This document shows positions 1 through 4,739 of a stretch of 5,828 nucleotides of DNA, in pieces (position 1 is the first letter of the stretch; each line of letters starts with the position of its first letter). The translations under genes and the position numbers were made by a program. This stretch comes from an uncultured Sphingomonadaceae bacterium. GTDB lineage: Bacteria; Pseudomonadota; Alphaproteobacteria; Sphingomonadales; Sphingomonadaceae. Below the pieces are notes generated by a model. It searched no databases, was not told the origin of the DNA, and was given only the letters and a program-made list of their open reading frames with translations. The stretch is from NCBI GenBank assembly GCA_938016505.1, contig CALLWN010000100.1, forward strand, positions 1 to 5,828. The letters run 5' to 3'.

Positions 1-189
1 GAGAAAGAGGACGAGGCCGGCGAGGCCCGAGGGGAGTGCGAGCGGATCGAGCGTGCTGCCGACTCCGCCGAGCACGAGGGCGACCAGCAGCGTGAAGAGC
101 TGCCACCACCAATATTCGGCGCGCGCGGCCCGGCCCTCGAAACCGGCATAGTTCGCCAGGACCGACCGGATTGCCTCGAGAAGTGTCAT
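1..189 (-). CDS. DUF805 family inner-membrane protein (N-terminal part, cut by window edge)
   Basis: This is the first 63 codons of a gene that continues beyond the left edge. The translation begins MTLLEAIRSVLANYAGFEGR, and residues 17-28 (GFEGRAARAEYW) fit the F-x-GRAxRxEYWWW pattern that opens DUF805 (YhaH-type) membrane proteins. The WWW cluster at about residues 27-29 is followed by hydrophobic residues (about 30-43), the first membrane helix. The family consists of small polytopic inner-membrane proteins with no settled biochemical role. The ATG at 187-189 has a good ribosome-binding site just upstream. It lies 35 nt downstream of the FKBP isomerase stop on the same strand, so it is probably the last visible gene of the rpsU operon. 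The family call is firm from the motif; function is unknown. Confidence 0.82.
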   Translation of the reverse strand, partial: MTLLEAIRSVLANYAGFEGRAARAEYWWWQLFTLLVALVLGGVGSTLDPLALPSGLAGLVLFL

Positions 190-193
190 CCCG

Positions 194-201
194 CCCTCCC
201 C
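194..201 (-). promoter_or_regulatory. Ribosome-binding site of the DUF805 gene
   Basis: Read on the minus strand this is GGGGAGGG, ending 4 nt before the ATG at 187-189. It is a strong Shine-Dalgarno match and supports that start codon. Confidence 0.6.
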
Positions 202-224
202 TGTCGGAGAGCCGTCTAGCAGCT

Positions 225-743
225 TCAGCCGCCGCTGGCGACCTGGAGCAGCTCGACCTCGAACACGAGAACGCTGTTGGGGGGGATGACACCGTTGCCG
301 GCGCCCTTCGCGCCATAGCCGAGCGCGGGCGGGATGGTGACCCGGTGCTTGTCGCCCGGCTTCATCCGCTGAAGCGCCTCGGCGAAGCCGGGAATGACAT
401 CGCCGACGCCAAGGGCTGCGGGCTGGCCGCGGCTGTAGCTCGAATCGAACACGGTGCCGTCGGCGAGGCGGCCCTCGTAATGGATGAGAACGAAATCCTT
501 CGGCCCCGGAGACTGGCCCTCGCCACCGGCCTTCAGCACCTCGACCTGGAGGCCGGAGGGAAGCACGGTGACGCCGGGCTTCCTCGCGTTCTCGGCGAGA
601 TAGCCCTGGACGGCAGCAGCGGGCTCGGCGACCGCACGGGTGCCAGCCCAGGCGAGCGCGGTCATGGCAACCACGCCGATGAGGCCGGCGACGATCCAGG
701 CGCCGAGGCCGGATGGCGCCGGCCCGGGCAGGTTGGCGCGCAT
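225..743 (-). CDS. FKBP-type peptidyl-prolyl cis-trans isomerase, membrane-anchored
   Basis: The product is a 172-residue prolyl isomerase that should act on the periplasmic side of the inner membrane, helping envelope proteins fold. Residues 14-33 form one hydrophobic segment (an uncleaved anchor or signal sequence), a linker follows, and the FKBP domain occupies about 60-168. Visible hallmarks are HYEGRLADGTVFDSS (88-102), VIPGFAEALQRMKPG (116-130), IPPALGYG (137-144) and the closing strand VIPPNSVLVFEVELL; Y89, D100, V116-I117 and Y143 are the usual pocket residues. The frame is open farther upstream (to 848), but that would overlap rpsU by about 100 bp and prepend low-complexity sequence, so the ATG at 741-743 is preferred. 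That start lies 4 nt after the rpsU stop, with no strong Shine-Dalgarno of its own, which suggests translational coupling. Confidence 0.93.
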   Translation of the reverse strand: MRANLPGPAPSGLGAWIVAGLIGVVAMTALAWAGTRAVAEPAAAVQGYLAENARKPGVTVLPSGLQVEVLKAGGEGQSPGPKDFVLIHYEGRLADGTVFDSSYSRGQPAALGVGDVIPGFAEALQRMKPGDKHRVTIPPALGYGAKGAGNGVIPPNSVLVFEVELLQVASGG

Positions 744-747
744 GGCC

Positions 748-954
748 CTAGCGGACGCCGTCGCGCTCGGCGCGCTTGCGGTCGAGCTTGCGGGCCCGGC
801 GGATGGCGGCGGCGCGCTCGCGCGCGCGCTTCTCCGAGGGCTTTTCATAGTGGCGACGCAGCTTCATCTCCCGGTAGACACCTTCGCGCTGGAGCTTCTT
901 CTTGAGCGCCCGAAGGGCCTGGTCGACATTGTTGTCCCGAACGATGATCTGCAC
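748..954 (-). CDS. rpsU: Small ribosomal subunit protein bS21
   Basis: This is a 68-residue basic protein of the 30S subunit, placed near the mRNA exit and anti-Shine-Dalgarno region in known ribosomes. It reads [20 protein letters not shown], then the [21 protein letters not shown] core, then an Arg/Lys-rich tail; this is the full S21 family pattern at its normal length. Translation starts at GTG (952-954), because the family begins with (M)QIIV and an AAGGAG site sits 10 nt upstream. The frame stays open upstream but gives no S21-like sequence there. It heads the leftward rpsU-FKBP-DUF805 run and lies divergent from the COQ9 gene. The roughly 80-nt leader can form competing hairpins, which may bear on its control. 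Confidence 0.97.
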   Translation of the reverse strand: MQIIVRDNNVDQALRALKKKLQREGVYREMKLRRHYEKPSEKRARERAAAIRRARKLDRKRAERDGVR

Positions 955-964
955 GCGCCGCCTG

Positions 965-970
965 CTCCTT
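965..970 (-). promoter_or_regulatory. Ribosome-binding site of rpsU
   Basis: The minus strand reads AAGGAG here, followed by 10 nt and then the GTG start at 952-954. It fixes the non-ATG start of rpsU. Confidence 0.7.
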
Positions 971-975
971 GCCGA

Positions 976-1034
976 TGGTGGGCGCCTAGCCCACGCCAAA
1001 AACAGGGCGCCACCGGCAGGCCGCCGGCAGCGCC
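976..1034 (-). promoter_or_regulatory. Candidate structured leader (attenuator-like) of rpsU
   Basis: Three pairings are visible on the minus strand. (a) GGCGC at 1034-1030 pairs with GCGCC at 1010-1006, enclosing a CCGG/CCGG inner stem; CTG and five T (1002-998) follow, like an intrinsic terminator. (b) GTGGGC at 994-989 pairs with GCCCAC at 983-978 around a 5-nt loop, 7 nt before the Shine-Dalgarno site. (c) GGTGGCGCC at 1014-1006 can instead pair with GGCGCCCACC at 986-977 with one bulge, excluding both (a) and (b). Mutually exclusive stems beside a T-tract are what an attenuator looks like. In DNA this GC-rich such pairings also arise by chance, and no ligand is suggested. Confidence 0.35.
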
Positions 1035-1043
1035 AAGGCCAGT

Positions 1044-1072
1044 CAGATAGCAAAATCGGCGCAGTGCGGCAA
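1044..1072 (-). promoter_or_regulatory. Candidate sigma-70 promoter for rpsU operon
   Basis: On the minus strand TTGCCG (1072-1067) is a -35-like hexamer, followed by a 17-bp spacer and TATCTG (1049-1044) as a -10, with TGC immediately before it giving an extended -10. Transcription would start near 1037, leaving a leader of about 80 nt before the rpsU start. The stretch is more AT-rich than its surroundings. The -10 is only a partial match, so this is an inference from spacing and position. Confidence 0.4.
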
Positions 1073-1089
1073 GCGGCCCGACAGCGCAT

Positions 1090-1102
1090 GGTTTCCGAAA
1101 CC
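1090..1102. repeat. Short perfect palindrome in the rpsU/COQ9 divergent gap
   Basis: GGTTTC and GAAACC (6-bp arms) flank a single C. It lies 25 bp upstream of the COQ9 start and about 18 bp upstream of the proposed rpsU -35. It could be a regulator half-site pair, but nothing identifies a cognate regulator and a 13-bp palindrome can occur by chance. Confidence 0.4.
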
Positions 1103-1115
1103 GGCGCGACCGGCT

Positions 1116-1122
1116 AGGAAGG
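1116..1122 (+). promoter_or_regulatory. Ribosome-binding site of the COQ9 gene
   Basis: AGGAAGG ends 5 nt before the ATG at 1128. Its spacing favours that ATG over the in-frame GTG at 1122, which overlaps the site. Confidence 0.65.
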
Positions 1123-1127
1123 TGGGC

Positions 1128-1784
1128 ATGACCGTGGCCGACGATCCGACCCTCGACGAGCTCCGCCCCGCGCTTGCCGAGGCGATGCTGCCCCATGTGC
1201 CCTTCGATGGCTGGAGCGATGCCGCGCTCGTCGCTGCCGCACGGGACCTTGGCGTTGACCCTGCGGTCGCACGCCTCGCCTTTCCGGGCGGAGCGGCAGA
1301 CATGGTGGCAGCCTATATCCGCGCTGCCGACGCCGCGCTGGTCGCGGCCTGCGACACCGCCGAGTTCCGGGCGATGAAGGTGCGCGAGAAGGTGACGGCG
1401 GCGATCCGGACCCGGCTCGAGGCGGCTGCGCCCCACCGCGAGGCGGTGCGGCGGGCAGCGGCGATCCTTGCGCTTCCCGGCAATGCCGCGCTTGCCGCGC
1501 GGCTGACCTGGGGAACTGCGGATGCCATCTGGCGCGCGGCCGGCGACACGGCGACCGACTTCAATCATTATTCCAAGCGGGCGATTGCGGGCGCGGTCTA
1601 TGCAGCGACTCTCTTCATCTGGATGGCGGACGAGAGCGAGGGGTTTGCGGACACATGGGCCTTTCTCGACCGGCGGATCGCCGGGGTGATGCGGTTCGAG
1701 AAATGGAAGGCCCAGCTTGGCCGGGGCGGGGACGGGCCAAGTCTGGTGCGGTTCCTGGGGCGGCTTCGCTACCCTGCGACGTGA
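1128..1784 (+). CDS. COQ9 family protein (ubiquinone biosynthesis)
   Basis: The product is 218 residues. COQ9 proteins bind lipid/quinone intermediates and assist the COQ7 hydroxylation step of ubiquinone synthesis in mitochondria; alphaproteobacterial homologues are assumed to do the same at the inner membrane. The fold starts like a TetR-type helix bundle (about residues 10-60, with the DGWSDAAL stretch at 27-34). The COQ9 hallmark is DFNHYSKR at 144-151, continuing through AGAVYAATLFIWMAD and FLDRRIAGVMRFEKWKA (179-195). No signal peptide is present. The ATG at 1128 is chosen over the GTG at 1122 because of the Shine-Dalgarno spacing. It precedes feoA by 50 bp on the same strand, but feoA seems to have its own promoter. 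Family assignment is strong; the exact biochemical role in this organism is inferred. Confidence 0.9.
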   Translation: MTVADDPTLDELRPALAEAMLPHVPFDGWSDAALVAAARDLGVDPAVARLAFPGGAADMVAAYIRAADAALVAACDTAEFRAMKVREKVTAAIRTRLEAAAPHREAVRRAAAILALPGNAALAARLTWGTADAIWRAAGDTATDFNHYSKRAIAGAVYAATLFIWMADESEGFADTWAFLDRRIAGVMRFEKWKAQLGRGGDGPSLVRFLGRLRYPAT

Positions 1785-1795
1785 GGCCTGCGATA

Positions 1796-1812
1796 TTGCG
1801 TGACACTCGCAA
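1796..1812. promoter_or_regulatory. Candidate iron-regulator operator (Fur-like palindrome) before feoA
   Basis: TTGCG (1796-1800) and CGCAA (1808-1812) form a perfect inverted repeat with a 7-bp centre, 17 bp in all. It overlaps the proposed -35 of feoA. Its size and TTGC...GCAA ends resemble, as I recall, operators of Fur-family regulators in alphaproteobacteria, and Fur repression of feo is common. A repressor here would block RNA polymerase. The match is by eye only. Confidence 0.42.
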
Positions 1813-1828
1813 AAGAGTCGCCTAGACT
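1800..1828 (+). promoter_or_regulatory. Candidate sigma-70 promoter of feoAB
   Basis: GTGACA (1800-1805; five of six bases match TTGACA) is followed by a 17-bp spacer and TAGACT (1823-1828; four of six match TATAAT). The predicted start of transcription is about 1834-1836, on or next to the feoA ATG, implying a leaderless mRNA. No Shine-Dalgarno sequence precedes feoA, which agrees. Confidence 0.5.
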
Positions 1829-1834
1829 TGGCCG

Positions 1835-2059
1835 ATGAAGCGACTCGACCAGCTTGCAGTGGGCGAGGCAGGCGTTGTCACGGGGTTCGTGGGGGGCGAT
1901 CCCCGGATCGAGACGCGGCTGCTCGAGATGGGGTTTGACGAAGGGGTCGAAGTGAAGGTGACGGACGCTGCGGCGGGCGGAGACCCGCTGGCCGTCAGGG
2001 TCGGCCCGACGAAGGTCGCGTTGCGGCGCGCGCTCGCCGGGCGGATCGCGGTCAGGTGA
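1835..2059 (+). CDS. feoA: Ferrous iron transport protein A
   Basis: This is a 74-residue cytoplasmic SH3-like protein that partners FeoB in Fe(II) uptake and is thought to modulate its activity. It begins MKRLDQLAVGEAGVVTGFVG. The family signature RLLEMGFDEGVEVKV (about 28-42) is clear, and DPLAVRVGPTKVALRRALAGRIAV forms the typical C-terminal strands with the arginine/alanine stretch. Length is normal for FeoA. The start is the only sensible ATG; no ribosome-binding site lies upstream, and the proposed promoter would make the transcript leaderless. Its TGA overlaps the GTG start of feoB (GTGA, 2056-2059), so the two are translationally coupled. No feoC gene follows feoB. Confidence 0.94.
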   Translation: MKRLDQLAVGEAGVVTGFVGGDPRIETRLLEMGFDEGVEVKVTDAAAGGDPLAVRVGPTKVALRRALAGRIAVR

Positions 2060-3909
2060 AGCCGGAGGCCCGGCTAGCGGCCGCCACGCCGCGCGTTGCG
2101 GTCGTCGGGCATCCCAACGCCGGCAAGACCTCGCTGTTCAACGCGCTGACGGGTGCGCGGCAGAAGGTGGCCAACTATCCTGGCGTGACGGTCGAACGGA
2201 CCTCGGCGCTGCTGGCGCTGCCGGGCGGCCGCGAGGTGGAGCTGATCGACCTGCCCGGCGCCTACAGCCTCGACCCGCGCTCGCCCGACGAGGCAGTTAC
2301 CCGCGATGCGCTTCTTGGCACGCTTCCGGGCGAGCCGCGGCCCGACCTGGTGCTCGCCGTTGTCGATGCGACGAGCCTCGAGACCCATCTCGGCTTTCTC
2401 CTCGAGGTGCTGGCGCTGGGCCTGCCGACGCTGGTTGCGCTCAACCGGGTGGACATGGCGGCGCGCGACGGCACCCGGATCGATGCTGCGGCGCTTGCGG
2501 AGAAGATCGGCTGCCCGGTCATCGAGACGGTTGCAGTGCGGAAGCGGGGTCTCGACGCAGTGCTGGCGGGGCTCGAAGGCCTGCTTGAGGCAGGTTCGGC
2601 GCGGGCTGCGACCGAACGGATGGATGCGCGGCGCCGGGCCCGGGCGGCCCGCGCACTCGCAGCCGAGGTGACGCTGGCGCGCGGCCGCGGCCGGGTGCTG
2701 ACCGACCGGATCGACCGGGTGGTGCTGCACCCTCTCGGCGGGCCGCTGCTGCTCGCGGCCATCCTGTTCCTCGTGTTCCAGGCCGTGTTCTCGCTGGCGG
2801 AAACGCCGATGGGGTGGATCGAGGCTGGCGTGATGGAACTGCAGGCGGCGACATCTGCCACCCTGCCCGAGGGGCTGGTGCGCGATGCGCTGGTCGATGG
2901 CGTGCTCGCCGGCGTGGGGTCGGTGCTGGTGTTCCTGCCGCAGATCCTCATCCTGTTCGCCTTCATCCTTGCGCTCGAGGCGACGGGCTATCTTGGCCGG
3001 GCGGCGTTTCTGGTTGACCGGCTGATGGCGCGGGCCGGGCTTTCGGGCATGAGCTTCATCCCGCTCCTCTCCTCGTTCGCGTGCGCGATCCCCGGGATCA
3101 TGGCGGCGCGCACCGTCGCCGACCCGCGGGCGCGGCTGACGACCATTCTGGTTGCGCCGCTCATGACCTGTTCGGCAAGGCTTCCGGTCTATGCGGTGGT
3201 GATTGCCGCCGTGATCCCGGCGCAGCCGGTGCTTGGGCCGGTCGGGCTGCAGGGGCTCGTGATGTTCGGGCTCTATGTCGCGGGCGCGGTGGCCGGGTTT
3301 CTTGCCGCGCTCGCACTGCGGGCGACGGTGACCCGCGGTGCCTCGCTCCCGCTGCTGATGGAACTTCCGGCCTATCAGCTGCCCACGCTGCGCGACCTTG
3401 CGCTGGGGCTCTGGGTGCGGGCGATGCTGTTCCTGAAGCGGGCCGGAACCATCATCCTCGCGGCCTCGTTCGCGCTTTGGGCGCTCGCCAGCTTTCCGCG
3501 CGCGGGCGGAGAGGCGCCGCCGCTCGCCGCGAGCTACGCCGGGCGGCTGGGGGCCGCGCTGCAGCCGCTGGTGGCGCCGCTCGGCTTCGGCGAGGACATT
3601 GCGCTCGCGCTGGTGCCCGCGATGGCAGCGCGCGAGGTGGCGGTGGCAACGCTCGGCACGATCCACGCGATCGACGCCGAGGACCCGACGGCGGGCCTGG
3701 TCGAGCGGCTGCGCACCGCCTGGCCGCTGCCGACCGCGCTCGCCTTTCTCGCCTGGTTCGTGTTCGCGCCACAGTGCATCTCGACGCTTGCGGTGGCCCG
3801 GCGGGAGACCGGGGGCTGGCGCTGGCCGCTGTTCATGCTGGCCTACCTGTTCGCGCTGGCGTGGGTGGCGGCCTTCGTCGTGAACCGGGCCGCGCTTGCA
3901 CTGCTCTAG
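2056..3909 (+). CDS. feoB: Ferrous iron transporter B (GTPase membrane protein)
   Basis: This 617-residue inner-membrane protein imports Fe(II) using an N-terminal G domain. GTPase motifs are complete: G1 GHPNAGKTS (18-26), switch I with YPGVTVER (41-48), G3 DLPG (65-68), G4 NRVD (130-133) and a probable G5 near 157-165. A helical linker (about 170-215) follows, then the membrane domain: hydrophobic segments at about 230-248 and 286-308, the gate-like FACAIPGIMAARTV (341-354), TCSARLPVY (371-379) and APQCISTLAVARRETGG (571-587). Cysteines C343, C372 and C574 sit in these conserved membrane motifs. At 617 residues it is much shorter than E. coli FeoB (773), yet all core motifs remain, so it appears intact. 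The GTG start overlaps the feoA stop. Its TAG stop shares bases with the convergent phosphatase gene. Confidence 0.97.
   Translation: MKPEARLAAATPRVAVVGHPNAGKTSLFNALTGARQKVANYPGVTVERTSALLALPGGREVELIDLPGAYSLDPRSPDEAVTRDALLGTLPGEPRPDLVLAVVDATSLETHLGFLLEVLALGLPTLVALNRVDMAARDGTRIDAAALAEKIGCPVIETVAVRKRGLDAVLAGLEGLLEAGSARAATERMDARRRARAARALAAEVTLARGRGRVLTDRIDRVVLHPLGGPLLLAAILFLVFQAVFSLAETPMGWIEAGVMELQAATSATLPEGLVRDALVDGVLAGVGSVLVFLPQILILFAFILALEATGYLGRAAFLVDRLMARAGLSGMSFIPLLSSFACAIPGIMAARTVADPRARLTTILVAPLMTCSARLPVYAVVIAAVIPAQPVLGPVGLQGLVMFGLYVAGAVAGFLAALALRATVTRGASLPLLMELPAYQLPTLRDLALGLWVRAMLFLKRAGTIILAASFALWALASFPRAGGEAPPLAASYAGRLGAALQPLVAPLGFGEDIALALVPAMAAREVAVATLGTIHAIDAEDPTAGLVERLRTAWPLPTALAFLAWFVFAPQCISTLAVARRETGGWRWPLFMLAYLFALAWVAAFVVNRAALALL
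3906..3909. other. Shared CTAG forming both stop codons of convergent genes
   Basis: feoB ends with TAG at 3907-3909 and the opposite-strand phosphatase gene ends with TAG at 3906-3908. The two genes overlap by four bases and leave no intergenic space for a terminator. Confidence 0.9.
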
Positions 3910-4667
3910 TCGCCTGAGGCAGCCTCGGGGGCGAGCCCGAGCGCCTCGCGGACCAGCACCTCGCCGCGCGGGGTGAGGCCGGCGGCGCGGGCTTCCTCGA
4001 TGGCGACGAGCGGCGGCACGCCACGCCGCACCCGGTAGAGCGCCCAGGCCGCCGATGTCCGGTTGGCGGAGCCGCACACCATGAGCGCCGGATACTGGTC
4101 CGAGGCCTCGAGAAGCGACGCAAGCCGGTCCACGAAGGCCGGGATCGCGGCCGGGTCCATCGGCATCGGGATCGAGCTTCGGCGGAGCCCGAGCTCGGCG
4201 GCGCGGCGCGTCTCGTCGGCCACGCCGGGCTCGCCGTCGCCGCGCAGGTCGATGAGGTGGCGAAAGCCAAGCGCCCTCGCCTTCTCGATGCCGGCGACGC
4301 CCGGCGCTCCGGCCGTGGCGATGGCGGGCGCCACCCGGCTGTAGTTGGTGAAGGCGCTGCCGACGGCACTTCCGAACGGCGCCATGCGGGCAGGGTCGGT
4401 GACTGCAAACGGCGCGTCGATCCCCGGTTTTGCCGGGGCGGCCGATGCCAGGAGCATGGATGCGAGGAGCGCGGATGCCAGGGGCGCGGATGCCAGGGGC
4501 GCGGATGCCAGTGGCGCGGATGCCAGCAGCACGCCGGGCAGCAGCGCGCCGATCCGCACCCATCGCGGCCCGGCCGCCGAACCGGCCGAGGCCTCGCCGT
4601 TCGTTCCGCGAGGCCGGACCTGCGGATGCTGCCACGAACGGCCCCACAGGGTCTTCGTGTTCGCCAT
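3906..4667 (-). CDS. Exported beta-lactamase-hydrolase-like / DUF442-type phosphatase
   Basis: The 253-residue product has a long N-terminal region (1-40), a hydrophobic signal-like segment (41-77) built from repeats, and a phosphatase-like domain at about 95-245. Visible family features are the FTNYSRVAPAIATAGAP stretch (about 106-122), a strand with LIDLRGDGE (138-146), which supplies a possible acidic residue, and the loop MVCGSANRTSAAWALYRV (196-213) with C198 and R203. This is a C-x4-R loop rather than the C-x5-R of classical tyrosine phosphatases, and Val, not His, precedes the Cys; substrate and activity are unknown. The ATG at 4665-4667 is preferred for its GGAAGGA site; a GTG at codon 37 is an alternative that would give a more usual signal peptide. 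The frame is open farther upstream, but only as antisense to ssb. It is convergent with feoB and divergent from ssb. Confidence 0.78.
   Translation of the reverse strand: MANTKTLWGRSWQHPQVRPRGTNGEASAGSAAGPRWVRIGALLPGVLLASAPLASAPLASAPLASALLASMLLASAAPAKPGIDAPFAVTDPARMAPFGSAVGSAFTNYSRVAPAIATAGAPGVAGIEKARALGFRHLIDLRGDGEPGVADETRRAAELGLRRSSIPMPMDPAAIPAFVDRLASLLEASDQYPALMVCGSANRTSAAWALYRVRRGVPPLVAIEEARAAGLTPRGEVLVREALGLAPEAASGD
4444..4533. repeat. Six tandem copies of a 15-bp repeat inside the phosphatase signal segment
   Basis: Units begin at 4444, 4459, 4474, 4489, 4504 and 4519. The plus-strand consensus is GATGCCAGGGGCGCG; units 3 and 4 are identical and the others differ at one to four positions. 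On the coding (minus) strand they encode VLLAS, three APLAS, ALLAS and MLLAS (residues 46-75). The unit is a multiple of three, so copy changes keep the frame and only lengthen or shorten the hydrophobic core. Confidence 0.92.
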
Positions 4668-4673
4668 CGGCCA

Positions 4674-4680
4674 TCCTTCC
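4674..4680 (-). promoter_or_regulatory. Ribosome-binding site of the phosphatase gene
   Basis: The minus strand reads GGAAGGA, ending 6 nt before the ATG at 4665-4667. It supports that start over the downstream GTG, which has no comparable site. Confidence 0.6.
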
Positions 4681-4682
4681 GC

Positions 4683-4712
4683 TTGGCAAGGGGTTGGTGT
4701 CTCGCCTATCGG
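4683..4712 (+). promoter_or_regulatory. Weak candidate promoter for ssb
   Basis: TTGGCA (4683-4688) is followed by an 18-bp spacer and TATCGG (4707-4712). The -35 is reasonable and the -10 poor. The divergent gap is only 72 bp, so the ssb promoter must lie here or inside the phosphatase coding region. No GTTC/GAAC-type SOS box is evident in the gap. Confidence 0.27.
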
Positions 4713-4724
4713 ATGATGGTTTTC

Positions 4725-4731
4725 AAGGGAG
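4725..4731 (+). promoter_or_regulatory. Ribosome-binding site deciding the GTG start of ssb
   Basis: AAGGGAG lies 8 nt before GTG at 4740. The in-frame ATGs at 4713 and 4716 lie upstream of this site, lack one of their own, and would add residues not usual in SSB. Confidence 0.6.
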
Positions 4732-4739
4732 AGCGGCCG

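Noticed and set aside
744..848. Upstream extension of the FKBP gene to an ATG at 848
   Set aside because: It would overlap rpsU by about 100 bp and add Ala/Ser/Pro-rich sequence before the signal anchor; the ATG at 743 fits the domain layout.
171..905. Plus-strand open frame of 244 codons over the FKBP and rpsU genes
   Set aside because: Antisense shadow: the opposite strand encodes unmistakable FKBP and S21 proteins, and this translation has no recognisable pattern.
3081..3917. Plus-strand 278-codon frame overlapping the 3' half of feoB
   Set aside because: Out-of-frame shadow; the feoB frame carries all the conserved membrane motifs through to its stop.
4444..4533. CRISPR-like array
   Set aside because: The 15-bp units are directly adjacent with no spacers and encode an in-frame peptide repeat.
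2074..4689. Very long minus-strand open frame (871 codons) antisense to feoB and across the phosphatase gene
   Set aside because: Its product is Arg/Pro/Gly/His-rich low-complexity sequence with no domain. Long antisense frames are expected opposite high-GC coding DNA with GC-rich third positions, and the other frames carry clear feoB and phosphatase motifs.
4257..4739. Upstream extension of the ssb frame to 4257, with a Cys-rich CQGRG-type repeat
   Set aside because: The Cys-rich repeat is the 15-bp phosphatase repeat read in the wrong direction. The SSB fold begins at the GTG at 4740, just after a ribosome-binding site.
4668..4739. SOS (LexA) operator upstream of ssb
   Set aside because: No GTTC-N7-GTTC or GAAC-N7-GAAC type site is present in the 72-bp gap.
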